NCBI GenBank assembly: GCA_947488345.1
Contig: CANKZQ010000001.1
Coordinates: 424,501 to 488,500, forward strand
DNA: 64,000 nt
Source: an uncultured Flavobacteriaceae bacterium
GTDB lineage: Bacteria; Bacteroidota; Bacteroidia; Flavobacteriales; Flavobacteriaceae
Direction: 5' to 3'
The position numbers and the translations under genes are program-made. Below the pieces are notes generated by a model that saw nothing but the letters and a program-made list of their open reading frames with translations, was not told the DNA's origin and did no database searches. This document shows positions 1 to 7,853 of this stretch, piece by piece (position 1 is the stretch's first letter; each line of letters begins with the position of its first letter).

Positions 1-2
1 TT

Positions 3-359
3 CAAATCACATATGATGATGCCACGAAACTACATATAAGTTGTGGTAACTATGTTCAATTTATGGGATCAAAAGAAAGAGGTCTCTTAGCTACTGTAAA
101 AGTGGTTTCTAAAGAAGAACCTAAAAATAAGTACTTCATCGACAAGATTGTATCTTCTAATTTTGGAGAATTATTGAAAACTACAGCTTTATCTCCAAAT
201 AAATACATAGTTCGAGATACCTTGAATACGCATTATTATCATCTTTCCTTAAAGGACTTAAGTCAACGAAAAATAAACAAGAAAGTCAAGAAAGATAGTA
301 TCTTCATAACACTTAAAAATGGGGACAAATTAGTTTTCGTCAAAAAACAAGGTAACTAA
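3..359 (+). CDS. C-terminal part of an unrecognised protein cut by the left edge
   Basis: The reading frame is open from base 3 through the first internal ATG at 63, so the gene enters from the left and only its last 118 codons are visible. The fragment is lysine-rich, with no membrane segment or motif I recognise. It reads as a soluble beta-rich C-terminal domain ending in a short hydrophobic strand (KLVFVKK). Its stop codon lies one base from the stop of the convergent gene at 361-1041. Starting at the ATG at 63 would give 98 residues, but the uninterrupted upstream frame argues against that start. Function unknown. Confidence 0.7.
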   Translation, partial: QITYDDATKLHISCGNYVQFMGSKERGLLATVKVVSKEEPKNKYFIDKIVSSNFGELLKTTALSPNKYIVRDTLNTHYYHLSLKDLSQRKINKKVKKDSIFITLKNGDKLVFVKKQGN

Positions 360-360
360 A

Positions 361-1041
361 TTAGTTATCTGCTATTAATTTTTTTCCATGCCAAGGACAA
401 AACGTCCAAGATCCATCTACCAATTTACCATCTTCTGGGCACTTTTTAGGTTTTAGCAGCGCTCCTAATGGTAAACTCCATTTAAAATCTTCTTTATTCA
501 CTTGAATCTTAAAGTCTTCCTTTTCTTTCGCATTTATGATGTCATCCATTGGATTCCCTCTCTTTTGAAATAAATAAAAATGCATATTCTCTCCTAATTT
601 GCCCAGGGTATTTCCCAAAATTGGTTTCATGGTAACAATCAGTTCCTTTGTTTTATCATCAATATGATCTTCTGACAGAGGCCTGAATTCCTTTTCTTTC
701 GCATCTGTTAGTATAACATTATCAAAAGTAGTATCACGCGATCGATACGTAATGGTGCCATCATTTAAAATTGTTCCATCAATAATAACAAACATGGTAT
801 ACTGACGAAAGGCAAACAATATGTCATTGGCCTGTTTTTTATCAATTGTTTGATCTTGATCGAAAATTGCTTGCCAAAACTCAATGGGAATCCACCACAC
901 GAGACACATATTATCTGGCGATTCCGATAATTTTTGAGTTTGTTCTGTCAATTTATTAATATTCACCTTAAAATCTTGTGCATGAAGACTCAGGGTAAGA
1001 AGATTCGCTAGCAAGGCTAGGATTAGAAGTTTATGTTTCAT
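361..1041 (-). CDS. Secreted protein of unknown function with a degenerate zinc-ribbon-like tail
   Basis: A 226-residue protein with a classical signal peptide at residues 1-21 (ending LSLHAQ), so exported to the periplasm or outer surface. I do not recognise the central part, which is acidic and lysine-rich with alternating hydrophobic residues and contains TMKPILGNTLGKLGENMHFY. The last 30 residues carry CPEDG, then 11 residues later FCPWHG. This spacing resembles a zinc ribbon, but the second ligand of each knuckle is Asp or His instead of Cys. The gene stands alone: its start faces the terminator of the next minus-strand gene, and it converges with the partial gene at the left edge. Confidence 0.75.
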   Translation of the reverse strand: MKHKLLILALLANLLTLSLHAQDFKVNINKLTEQTQKLSESPDNMCLVWWIPIEFWQAIFDQDQTIDKKQANDILFAFRQYTMFVIIDGTILNDGTITYRSRDTTFDNVILTDAKEKEFRPLSEDHIDDKTKELIVTMKPILGNTLGKLGENMHFYLFQKRGNPMDDIINAKEKEDFKIQVNKEDFKWSLPLGALLKPKKCPEDGKLVDGSWTFCPWHGKKLIADN

Positions 1042-1085
1042 TGCATTGTATATTCCGTCACCAAAAATATAAAATTATATAGACA

Positions 1086-1113
1086 AAAAAAGGGCTGCCT
1101 CTCCAGACAGCCC
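1086..1113 (-). terminator. Intrinsic terminator after the GIN-domain gene
   Basis: Read on the minus strand, a GC-rich stem (GGGCTG at 1113-1108 pairing with CAGCCC at 1097-1092) is followed by a run of six T. It lies 45 bases beyond the stop of the GIN-domain lipoprotein gene, so it probably ends the PadR-PspC-GIN transcript. Confidence 0.7.
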
Positions 1114-1157
1114 AACCATTTACAAAAAAATGGAAAACAACTCAGTTTTCAATATTT

Positions 1158-1868
1158 TTAGCTTCTGATATTCCCTCCAGAAGAACTTGACTTTTTTACA
1201 ATTTCAGGGTTTCCTGAACAACTAATATTTCCACCACTAGTTGCCCGAGCATCTAACTCTTGGGTTGCGTTTACAGACATCACTGAACCGCTTGTGGCTT
1301 TCGCCTCACATACTTTGACTTCTAAATTCTTTGCACTTAAATTCGCACCGCTTGTCGAAGAAGCAACCAACTTTTCGGCTGTACCTTTCAATCGGATATT
1401 TGAACCACTCGTTGAGCTACACGAAACATTTACTGCTTCTATTTCTAACGTCACATTTGCACCGCTGGTCGTTTTTACGATCATGTCCTCTGACTTTATG
1501 TTATTTTCAGAGCGTACAGAAGCCCCACTTGTGGCTTTTATTTCATTTATTTCTGTGGCACTGAGATATACTTTTCTCTTCTTAGAACTAAAAATATTTT
1601 TTTCGGCATAAATTCTTAATACACCATCTTCTACTTCAGTACGAATGATATCGTGTAAGTTTTCATCAGCTTCGACTGTTAATGAAGTTGTGGCACCCAT
1701 GGTTAATTCAACCTGAATACCATAACTGACGTGAATTGCATCAAAATCTGATGAAATCGTACGATCTTGTGTGATGACATTTCTATTTCCTTTTACTCCA
1801 TCTAAAAAACAAGAAGAGAGTGTAAAGAATAACACTAATGTGGATAATTTAAAAAGTGTTTTGTTCAT
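1158..1868 (-). CDS. GIN-domain (DUF2807) lipoprotein
   Basis: A lipoprotein whose head GIN domain (DUF2807) forms a right-handed beta-helix. I place the start at the ATG at 1868 (236 residues) because it begins directly with a lipobox signal, MNKTLFKLSTL followed by LSSC; an in-frame ATG at 1919 would add 17 charged residues before the signal. After 'DFDAIHVSYGIQVEL', the typical family opening, seven repeats of the form (A/T/S)(T/S)SG(A/S/G) follow at about 18-20 residue spacing, one per helix rung. In Bacteroidota such genes often sit beside PadR and PspC genes, as here, which suggests an envelope-stress role. The ligand is unknown. Confidence 0.85.
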   Translation of the reverse strand: MNKTLFKLSTLVLFFTLSSCFLDGVKGNRNVITQDRTISSDFDAIHVSYGIQVELTMGATTSLTVEADENLHDIIRTEVEDGVLRIYAEKNIFSSKKRKVYLSATEINEIKATSGASVRSENNIKSEDMIVKTTSGANVTLEIEAVNVSCSSTSGSNIRLKGTAEKLVASSTSGANLSAKNLEVKVCEAKATSGSVMSVNATQELDARATSGGNISCSGNPEIVKKSSSSGGNIRS

Positions 1869-2063
1869 AGCATATCTATTTTTACGCTGGTACGTGTGAT
1901 TTTTCTTCGAAACGTTCATAATTATTCTTTTTATTCCGATGTCTCGGATGTTAGTATTGGTTGATTCTTGGTTATTTGGTTAATTTTAATTCAAAATTCA
2001 ACAAGAACTACATTATTTCTAATTATTTCTGACTCAACTGTCAAATTCATCGGATGAACTGTA

Positions 2064-2825
2064 CTAATTAATTTTTTCCGCTTCTTCGACAGCAGCACCA
2101 TTTTCAAAAACGACCATCTTAAGTACCTTTCCTTTCTTATCTTTTATAAATTGAAAGACCAATGGCTTTTCTTTACTAAAAAAGTCTGTTTCTGATTCTG
2201 GGAAAACCTTCATCTGCATCTTATCATTATAGATACTTAAACTATTATTTTTTACTGCGACCATTAGTTTACCGGTTTTTGGCGCTTGATATTCACCTGC
2301 ATAGTTTCTTAACACGTTTACCGAAATAATCATTTCTGTTTTATTTATTTCAATTGGTGGATCTCTATGATCATAACTCAACACTCTTTTCAAAAGCCAT
2401 GCTCCATCCTTTAAAACCCATAGATGTGTAAATTTGGCAACACTACCTTTTTTATCATTTTCATAAAAACTATGCACTCCCTTTTGAATAGCAGCATATA
2501 AGTTGCCTTTATTGTCATGCATTGCAAATACCTCTAAACTTTCTTTTTTCAACTCTCTTCTGAGTTTATAGGGTGATTTACATAAACCATTTTTAGTATT
2601 TTCTATAAATGTTTCCTTGCCGACCATCAATCCGGCTTTATCATGATAAAACTCGAAATCATCATTAATCAATGTGCCCAATTCTTTTAAATTGCAGGTC
2701 TTAAAACTTGCATTAAAAATGAGGCTATCATTCTTGCTCAATGTTTTAAATAGCTCTGAAGTTTTTTCTACTTGTGAAACTCCCAAAAAAGGTACTATCA
2801 AAAAAATAAATATTATTTGTTTCAT
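2064..2825 (-). CDS. Secreted DUF4440 (NTF2-like) protein
   Basis: A 253-residue protein with a signal peptide (residues 1-17, FLGVSQ). Residues about 22-150 match the DUF4440/SnoaL-like NTF2 fold; the stretch NDDFEFYHDKAGLMVGKE is characteristic of the flavobacterial branch. A second C-terminal domain (about 165-250) resembles the DUF3471-type beta domain found after such modules. No catalytic residues can be assigned; NTF2-fold proteins bind small ligands or act as enzymes. It lies 57 bases downstream of the PspC gene on the same strand and is probably cotranscribed with it. Confidence 0.75.
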   Translation of the reverse strand: MKQIIFIFLIVPFLGVSQVEKTSELFKTLSKNDSLIFNASFKTCNLKELGTLINDDFEFYHDKAGLMVGKETFIENTKNGLCKSPYKLRRELKKESLEVFAMHDNKGNLYAAIQKGVHSFYENDKKGSVAKFTHLWVLKDGAWLLKRVLSYDHRDPPIEINKTEMIISVNVLRNYAGEYQAPKTGKLMVAVKNNSLSIYNDKMQMKVFPESETDFFSKEKPLVFQFIKDKKGKVLKMVVFENGAAVEEAEKIN

Positions 2826-2882
2826 TTGCTTTTAGTATAGACTCATTAGACGCCTTTATTCTCAATTGGTTTCATCGAGACA

Positions 2883-4718
2883 TTAACTTATTTCAACAGT
2901 CTTTGTACTGTCTTTTTCACTCGTTACTTCTTCGGCTTCTGTATCTTTTTCATTTTCTGTAGCTTCTACTTCTTTTTCATTAGCGGCTTCATCGTCAGCG
3001 TCATCATCTTCATCGCTATTGTCCTCATATTTCCATTCATTCTCACGTGGCTCTTCACAATCTAAACATTTCAATCCATCTTCAGTCATTTGAAATAATT
3101 GATCGGCCATGTTTCGATTGTACATATTGTTCGTTGTTTTAATTTTATAGCTAATGAAATTCTTGGTAGATTCATCAAAATAAATGATCTTATCCTTAGG
3201 CACATACATAGTAACCTCTAATTTTCTATCCACAAAGGAGAATTTATCCTCCGTCAAAAAATAATCATTCAGCAATAATTTATCATCCGTTAATTTGAAA
3301 TCATACTCGATTCTTTCGGCATTTTCTTTTGCCTTTTTTCTGTTGCGCCCTTGTCCGCGCTTTTTAATTTTCACATAGGTTTCAGTGCTATCAGATACGC
3401 GCACATCGAATCGAACATCGGTATGGTAAAACTTTCTCTCATCGTTTTCATCATATACATATCTGAATCTAAATCCGAAATTGTTATGAGCCGATTGATT
3501 TTCAGAAAAATCATTTGCATCTATCATTTTGATATTGAGTGTGTCAATTGTGACCAAGTCAATATCTCTTTTTTCTGTCACGGTTCCTTCACGAGCAAAT
3601 TCTGCTGTTTGTTTTAATCCTAAATAAATAGATGCGAATAATGCAATCAACCAAATACCAAGCAATACAAACTTACCTGTTCTACCGATTGTTTTGGTAT
3701 CTCCAGAAATAATAAAGAGTCCTAAAAAGAAGAGCATTAATAGTGGAATACCTCCTAAAACAAGTGCCAACAGCGAAATTAACCAGCCAGATACGCCTAT
3801 TGAATTCATCACAAAGAAATCATCATCAATAAACCAATCGAAGCCCATTATATTAACAGCTCCTGCCGTGAATAAACTTATAATAAGTGCAATTAAGCCA
3901 ACTACTGAAGCCAACACTAGGATTATTCCAATGAACTTACCAATGATTGTGAAAAAGGTAACAATGATATTGCCAATGACTTCAACAAATTCTTGGATAC
4001 CTGATTTGGCTGAACTACTGCTTACTCGTTTTTTTTTTAAGGAATCAGATACATTATCCATTCCTTCTTTTACTTTGGTGCTTACCTCATTGGCAGCATC
4101 TCGAACGCGAGAAGAAGCCTCTTCAAACTCGGCTCTTACCCGTTTTTCTATATTACTAATATTAACAGCCTCTCCTTCCATTTGCAATTTATCTGCCGTG
4201 GTTTTCGCTTCTGGTAATAGGATCCATAAAATAATATAGATCAAAAGTCCAGAACCAAATCCTGCAAATACCGCAACCAATAGCGCTATTCGAATCCAAA
4301 TAACATCCACATCGAAATAGTAAGCTATTCCAGAAGCTACACCTCCTAAAAACTTATCTTCACCATCTCTAAATAATTTTTTTCCTGAAGTTTTGTATCT
4401 GTTTGATGAACCGCTATAGCTTCTTTTGGTTTCTTCGGTAAACAATTCTTCATCAACCAAGTAGTCTTCTGGTTGTCCCATGACACCAATCACTTCATCA
4501 ATGTCATTTTCGCTCACCACCTGACGCACATCTTTCACGCGTTCAGATAATAACTCTCCGATACGTAATTCGATATCAGAAATTATTTCATCTCGTCCCT
4601 TAGGATCATCACTCAATGATCTTCGGATCGCGTCTATATATCTTTTCAATTTTTGATAAGCGACTTCATCAATATGAAAAAAGATTCCTCCTAGATTTAT
4701 ATTAACTGTCTTGTTCAT
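2883..4718 (-). CDS. PspC-domain multi-pass membrane protein
   Basis: A 611-residue inner-membrane protein. Residues 1-100 are a soluble helical region with a DUF1700-like sensor feel (DEIISDIELRIGELL, then GVMGQPEDYL). Residues about 113-171 are a PspC domain (KLFRDGEDKFLGGVASGIA, then a membrane segment ending ILWILLPEA). Three or four further hydrophobic segments follow at about 250-375. A long periplasmic-type beta domain comes next, and the tail is extremely acidic (many E/D residues from about 560). The start overlaps the PadR stop by four bases (ATGA), giving translational coupling. In this family PspC responds to envelope stress and the linked PadR repressor controls it; that role is inferred from family and context. 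Confidence 0.88.
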   Translation of the reverse strand: MNKTVNINLGGIFFHIDEVAYQKLKRYIDAIRRSLSDDPKGRDEIISDIELRIGELLSERVKDVRQVVSENDIDEVIGVMGQPEDYLVDEELFTEETKRSYSGSSNRYKTSGKKLFRDGEDKFLGGVASGIAYYFDVDVIWIRIALLVAVFAGFGSGLLIYIILWILLPEAKTTADKLQMEGEAVNISNIEKRVRAEFEEASSRVRDAANEVSTKVKEGMDNVSDSLKKKRVSSSSAKSGIQEFVEVIGNIIVTFFTIIGKFIGIILVLASVVGLIALIISLFTAGAVNIMGFDWFIDDDFFVMNSIGVSGWLISLLALVLGGIPLLMLFFLGLFIISGDTKTIGRTGKFVLLGIWLIALFASIYLGLKQTAEFAREGTVTEKRDIDLVTIDTLNIKMIDANDFSENQSAHNNFGFRFRYVYDENDERKFYHTDVRFDVRVSDSTETYVKIKKRGQGRNRKKAKENAERIEYDFKLTDDKLLLNDYFLTEDKFSFVDRKLEVTMYVPKDKIIYFDESTKNFISYKIKTTNNMYNRNMADQLFQMTEDGLKCLDCEEPRENEWKYEDNSDEDDDADDEAANEKEVEATENEKDTEAEEVTSEKDSTKTVEIS

Positions 4719-5056
4719 TTTTTTGGTGGTTTTTTGCTAGTTACAATTTTTACTGCTGATGTGAGTTCATTCCAGGTTGTGCTTAATTCTTTTAAAAACA
4801 GAATCCCTGTTTCTGTTAAAGCATAATATTTTCTTGGCGGACCAGAAGTTGATTCTTCCCATCTATAGCTTAACAATCCTGCATTCTTCAAACGTGTCAA
4901 TAAGGGATAAATAGTTCCCTCTACTACGAGCAGTTTTGCAGATTTCAAATGTGATAAGATCTCAGAAGTATATGCATCTCCACCTTGTAGGATAGAGAGA
5001 ATACAGAATTCTAAAACTCCTTTTCTCATTTGTGCTTTTGTATTTTCTATCTTCAT
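4715..5056 (-). CDS. PadR-family transcriptional regulator
   Basis: A 113-residue winged-helix protein typical of short PadR regulators. The N-terminal wHTH runs about residues 8-90 (LEFCILSILQGGDAYTSEIL, then VEGTIYPLLTRLKNAGLL, the diagnostic recognition-helix motif). The wing is YRWEESTSGPPRKYYALT, and a C-terminal dimerisation helix follows. It overlaps the PspC gene by four bases and probably represses its own operon, releasing it on membrane or small-molecule stress. The regulated promoter is likely in the 111 bases upstream. Confidence 0.93.
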   Translation of the reverse strand: MKIENTKAQMRKGVLEFCILSILQGGDAYTSEILSHLKSAKLLVVEGTIYPLLTRLKNAGLLSYRWEESTSGPPRKYYALTETGILFLKELSTTWNELTSAVKIVTSKKPPKK

Positions 5057-5167
5057 AATGATCTTATTTCTTTTTAACTTGTTGTGAATATTGCTATCAG
5101 CAAATTCATGACAAAAACTATAATAGTCGTTAGTATTGAAATCATAATTGGGGTTTATTAAAGATTC

Positions 5168-5614
5168 TTATTTTATAAATTTAATTGTCAAGGGATATTT
5201 ATATGTTTCTCCTCTACTCGCTTTCACTGCGGCAACAATTGTGAGTATAAATCGAATCAAAAAGATTATTCCAATGATGGAGCCTACACTTAAGATTCCG
5301 AACAGATTGCTAAAACCATAGCTCGAATCGATATTAAAATGAAAATTATCAAAATCTTCCCAACGACTAAAGCGACTCAAAAAAGTACCTATGGCAAATG
5401 GAAAAGTAAGTGCTCCTAACACAAAAACATACAAGACATAACTAATGTTAAAGTTAACTGCCTCAATACCATTTTCATCAACAAATTTACTTCTACCCTT
5501 GTTGACAGACCACATAACTAGTGGGCCAAGAATAGCACCTAATGGAAATACAAAACTTACAAAACCCGATAAGTGGGTCAAAAATGCTGTATTCGTTTCT
5601 CTTTGTGATAACAT
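5168..5614 (-). CDS. DUF4870 membrane protein
   Basis: A 148-residue protein with about four hydrophobic segments and the DUF4870 (Tic20-like fold) signatures: LTHLSGFVSFVFPLGAILGP at the N-terminus, then KSRGRSK-like charged loop, FVDENGIEAVNFNISY and a C-terminal KASRGETYKYPLTIKFI. Biochemical function is unknown. It lies 111 bases upstream of padR on the same strand; small DUF4870 proteins frequently accompany PadR-PspC modules in Flavobacteriaceae. A perfect -7 element lies just upstream at 5645-5652. Confidence 0.85.
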   Translation of the reverse strand: MLSQRETNTAFLTHLSGFVSFVFPLGAILGPLVMWSVNKGRSKFVDENGIEAVNFNISYVLYVFVLGALTFPFAIGTFLSRFSRWEDFDNFHFNIDSSYGFSNLFGILSVGSIIGIIFLIRFILTIVAAVKASRGETYKYPLTIKFIK

Positions 5615-5644
5615 AATAATAGTTCTTTATAATACTTGACTATG

Positions 5645-5652
5645 CAAATATA
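5645..5652 (-). promoter_or_regulatory. Bacteroidota -7 element upstream of the DUF4870 gene
   Basis: The minus strand reads TATATTTG, a perfect match to TAnnTTTG, 31 bases before the DUF4870 start codon. An imperfect palindrome, GTATT-ATGC-AATAC, lies at 5666-5679, about 14 bases upstream of the element, where a repressor such as PadR could bind. No clear -33 TTTG is seen at the usual distance. Confidence 0.5.
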
Positions 5653-5790
5653 TAAACAAAAGAAGGTATTATGCAATACAAAGTACTGTTATTTTTATAA
5701 ATTTAACATTTTTTTAACATTATTTATAGCTAAAATCGAACCATATCGATGTCATTTATTTTCTGTACATTGCGTGAAATTCAGAGCTAA

Positions 5791-6249
5791 ATGGCGAAAA
5801 TCACACCTCAAAACATCAACAAATTCCTATTATTCAAACTGCCTTCGGCCTATTTTTCGGGAGTACGTGTGCACTCTATGAATGAGCAAGAAGCAATTGC
5901 CACGGTAAAACATAGATGGATCAATCAAAACCCTTTTAAATCTTTGTACTGGGCAACACAAGGGATGGCTTCAGAATTAGCGACAGGTATTTTAGTGATG
6001 GCAGGTATTGCAAATAGCGGAAAAAAAATATCGATGTTGGTGCGTCACCAGCAAGGGACTTTTACTAAAAAAGCTACTGGTAGAATACGTTTTGTTTGTA
6101 AAGATGTAGCATTAGTTAAGGAGGCTATTCAAAAAACGATTGCTTCTGGTGAAGGTGAGACTATTGTCATGACTGCGGAAGGGTTTGATGAACAAGGAGA
6201 TTCTGTTTCTAAATTTGAATATACCTGGGGCTTAAAAGTGAAATCTTAA
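5791..6249 (+). CDS. DUF4442 hotdog-fold thioesterase-like protein
   Basis: A 152-residue soluble protein matching DUF4442, a hotdog-fold family related to PaaI-type acyl-CoA thioesterases. The family-typical line is NQNPFKSLYWATQGMASELATG (given in two parts: NQNPFKSLYWATQG and MASELATG), followed by VMAGIANSGKKISMLV. The substrate is unknown. The start at 5791 (MAKITPQNINKFLLFKLPSA) fits the family N-terminus. The next gene begins 16 bases after its stop. Confidence 0.8.
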   Translation: MAKITPQNINKFLLFKLPSAYFSGVRVHSMNEQEAIATVKHRWINQNPFKSLYWATQGMASELATGILVMAGIANSGKKISMLVRHQQGTFTKKATGRIRFVCKDVALVKEAIQKTIASGEGETIVMTAEGFDEQGDSVSKFEYTWGLKVKS

Positions 6250-6265
6250 TATTTATTGCTATAAG

Positions 6266-6805
6266 TTGGCGTCATTATTTGGACATGCATTTATTGCCAT
6301 TAGTATTGGTACTAGTTATGCTAAAAAGCTACGAAGTTTAAAATTCTGGCTACTTGGTATTTTTTGTGCTATCCTACCAGACGCTGATGTTATTGGTTTC
6401 TCTTTTGAAATTGCCTATCAAGATTTTTGGGGTCATCGTGGTTTTACTCATTCCTTTTTATTTGCTTTTATCGTTGGCATATTTATGACTCTTTTGTTTT
6501 ACAGCAAAGCTTTATGGAGTCTCAAAGGTCTTAGCTATATCTTGTTTTTCTTTTTATGTACTGCCTCGCACAGCATACTCGATGCTATGACTACAGGAGG
6601 TCTGGGTGTTGCTTTTTTTGCTCCTTTTGATAATACGCGTCATTTTTTTTCATGGCGTCCCATTCAAGTTTCTCCTATCGGAGTTAAAAACTTCTTCAGT
6701 GAGTGGGGTCTTAAAGTTATTATAAGTGAGCTCATATGGATAGTAATTCCATGTTTAGCCTATATCGTATCGAGTAAATTCATTAAGAATATTCTTAAAA
6801 AATAA
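6266..6805 (+). CDS. YdjM-like (DUF457) membrane-bound metal-dependent hydrolase family protein, TTG start
   Basis: A 179-residue inner-membrane protein of the YdjM/DUF457 family. It begins with TTG, because the conserved N-terminus (MASLFGHAFIAISIG) starts exactly there and no in-frame ATG lies nearby. Conserved histidine and aspartate motifs typical of the family are visible: GHAF near residue 7, LPDADVIGF near 38, and WGHRGFTHS near 58, plus SHSILDAMTTGG later. About four membrane segments are present. Predicted metal-dependent hydrolase acting on membrane lipids; the substrate is unknown. Confidence 0.85.
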   Translation: MASLFGHAFIAISIGTSYAKKLRSLKFWLLGIFCAILPDADVIGFSFEIAYQDFWGHRGFTHSFLFAFIVGIFMTLLFYSKALWSLKGLSYILFFFLCTASHSILDAMTTGGLGVAFFAPFDNTRHFFSWRPIQVSPIGVKNFFSEWGLKVIISELIWIVIPCLAYIVSSKFIKNILKK

Positions 6806-6917
6806 TCGGACGAACGTCCTTATTGAAATAACATGATTACAGTAGGGTACCGATGAGACTTGTAACAAAAACGTATGTTTTACTACCTATAAGTACATTC
6901 ATCTTAAAACCAAAATC

Positions 6918-7232
6918 ATGATTATCTCAACAACCGAAACCCTTCCTAATAAAGAAATAACTGCCGTTTTAGGTGTTGCTCGTGGCAGCACTGTACGAGC
7001 CAGAAACATAGGACGTGACTTTTTCGCTGGCCTTAAGAATATTGTAGGTGGCGAAATTGAAGAATATACCAAACTACAGGCTTATGCACGTGAACAAGCC
7101 ATGCAACGCATGGTCGAGGATGCTCAAAAAATGGGTGCGGATGCGATCGTAAATGTACGTCTAACTACTGCTATGGTTATGCAAGGAGCCGCCGAAATTT
7201 TAGCATATGGCACCGCCGTAAAACTTTCTTAA
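6918..7232 (+). CDS. YbjQ/UPF0145 family protein
   Basis: A 104-residue protein of the YbjQ family (UPF0145, 'heavy-metal-binding domain'). It contains the family-typical VARGSTVRARNIGRDFFAGL, then GGEIEEYTKLQAYAREQAM and GADAIVNVRLTTAMVM. YbjQ forms a pentameric beta-rich assembly; no enzymatic role is established. Two bases after its stop begins a 41-residue membrane gene, so the small genes to 8650 probably form one transcript. Confidence 0.93.
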   Translation: MIISTTETLPNKEITAVLGVARGSTVRARNIGRDFFAGLKNIVGGEIEEYTKLQAYAREQAMQRMVEDAQKMGADAIVNVRLTTAMVMQGAAEILAYGTAVKLS

Positions 7233-7233
7233 T

Positions 7234-7359
7234 ATGGAAACTATGGCTATTATATTGTACACATTATTTTGGGCAGCTATTGCTATCATTCTCATCTATC
7301 TTATTATTCGAAGAGTTCAAATAAAGGAAAAAGAAAATTTCGAAGAGCGAGATAATTAA
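7234..7359 (+). CDS. Small single-pass membrane protein (41 residues)
   Basis: ATG at 7234 to TAA at 7359 encodes 41 residues: METMAIILYTLFWAAIAIIL, then IYLIIRRVQIKEKENFEERDN. One strong membrane segment (residues 4-25) precedes a charged tail. It starts one base after the YbjQ stop and ends 11 bases before the next gene, so its position supports a real gene. No family recognised. Confidence 0.6.
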   Translation: METMAIILYTLFWAAIAIILIYLIIRRVQIKEKENFEERDN

Positions 7360-7370
7360 AATATATCTCT

Positions 7371-7721
7371 ATGAAAACACATACCAGCCGAAGAATGAAC
7401 CCAAGTTTTGGCTACAATGGAGCCTTACTGAACCATTCTAATACGTACTCTTATCACAGAAGACCTCCATTTAGTAGAATCAAAGAGATTTATGGTGAAG
7501 AATTAGAGCGGTTTGAATTAGAACAAACAACGACTGAATTTACTTCAAAGAAGCTATTAGCACAGCAACAAAAAGAAATAAGGTATCGTGTTAAAGAACA
7601 AATTAGAAAAGAAAGAAACCGAAACATTATAATTAGTTGTTTTATGACAGCTTTTAGTGTACTGTTCTTGTATTTAGTAAATCGTTATTTCTTGAATCTT
7701 ATAGAATTTTTAAACGTTTAA
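7371..7721 (+). CDS. Tail-anchored hypothetical protein
   Basis: A 116-residue protein. The first 35 residues are polar and probably unstructured (MNPSFGYNGALLNHSN). A charged helical stretch follows (EELERFELEQTTTEF to KEQIRKERNR), then one C-terminal membrane segment (about 88-108, IIISCFMTAFSVLFLYLV). This is the layout of a tail-anchored membrane protein with a coiled-coil-like cytosolic arm. I do not recognise a family. It lies inside the YbjQ-AIM24 run of genes, all on the same strand. Confidence 0.7.
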   Translation: MKTHTSRRMNPSFGYNGALLNHSNTYSYHRRPPFSRIKEIYGEELERFELEQTTTEFTSKKLLAQQQKEIRYRVKEQIRKERNRNIIISCFMTAFSVLFLYLVNRYFLNLIEFLNV

Positions 7722-7727
7722 ACAATT

Positions 7728-7853
7728 ATGTCAGCTGATTTTTCAAAATACCATCCAAATGAAGAAAATTTGATTAATTTAAAGGTCGTATTTCAGGCCT
7801 TTGCAAATAGAAAAATAACAATAAAAAATAGTACTAAAAACTTAAAAAAATGA
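7728..7853 (+). CDS. Small hypothetical protein (41 residues) coupled to the AIM24-like gene
   Basis: ATG at 7728 to TGA at 7853 encodes 41 residues: MSADFSKYHPNEENLINLKV, then VFQAFANRKITIKNSTKNLKK. The stop overlaps the ATG of the AIM24-like gene in an ATGA arrangement, and the start lies 6 bases after the previous stop. This tight packing supports translation. It is soluble, basic at the C-terminus, and not recognised. It could serve mainly as a coupling leader for the next gene. Confidence 0.5.
   Translation: MSADFSKYHPNEENLINLKVVFQAFANRKITIKNSTKNLKK

Noticed and set aside
1294-1611. A 105-codon plus-strand frame
   Set aside because: It is antisense to the repeat region of the GIN-domain gene; the repeated TSG codons create a long shadow frame.
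3694-4239. A 181-codon open frame on the plus strand
   Set aside because: It lies wholly antisense to the PspC gene, has no start region or known motif, and its length is explained by the coding bias of the opposite strand.
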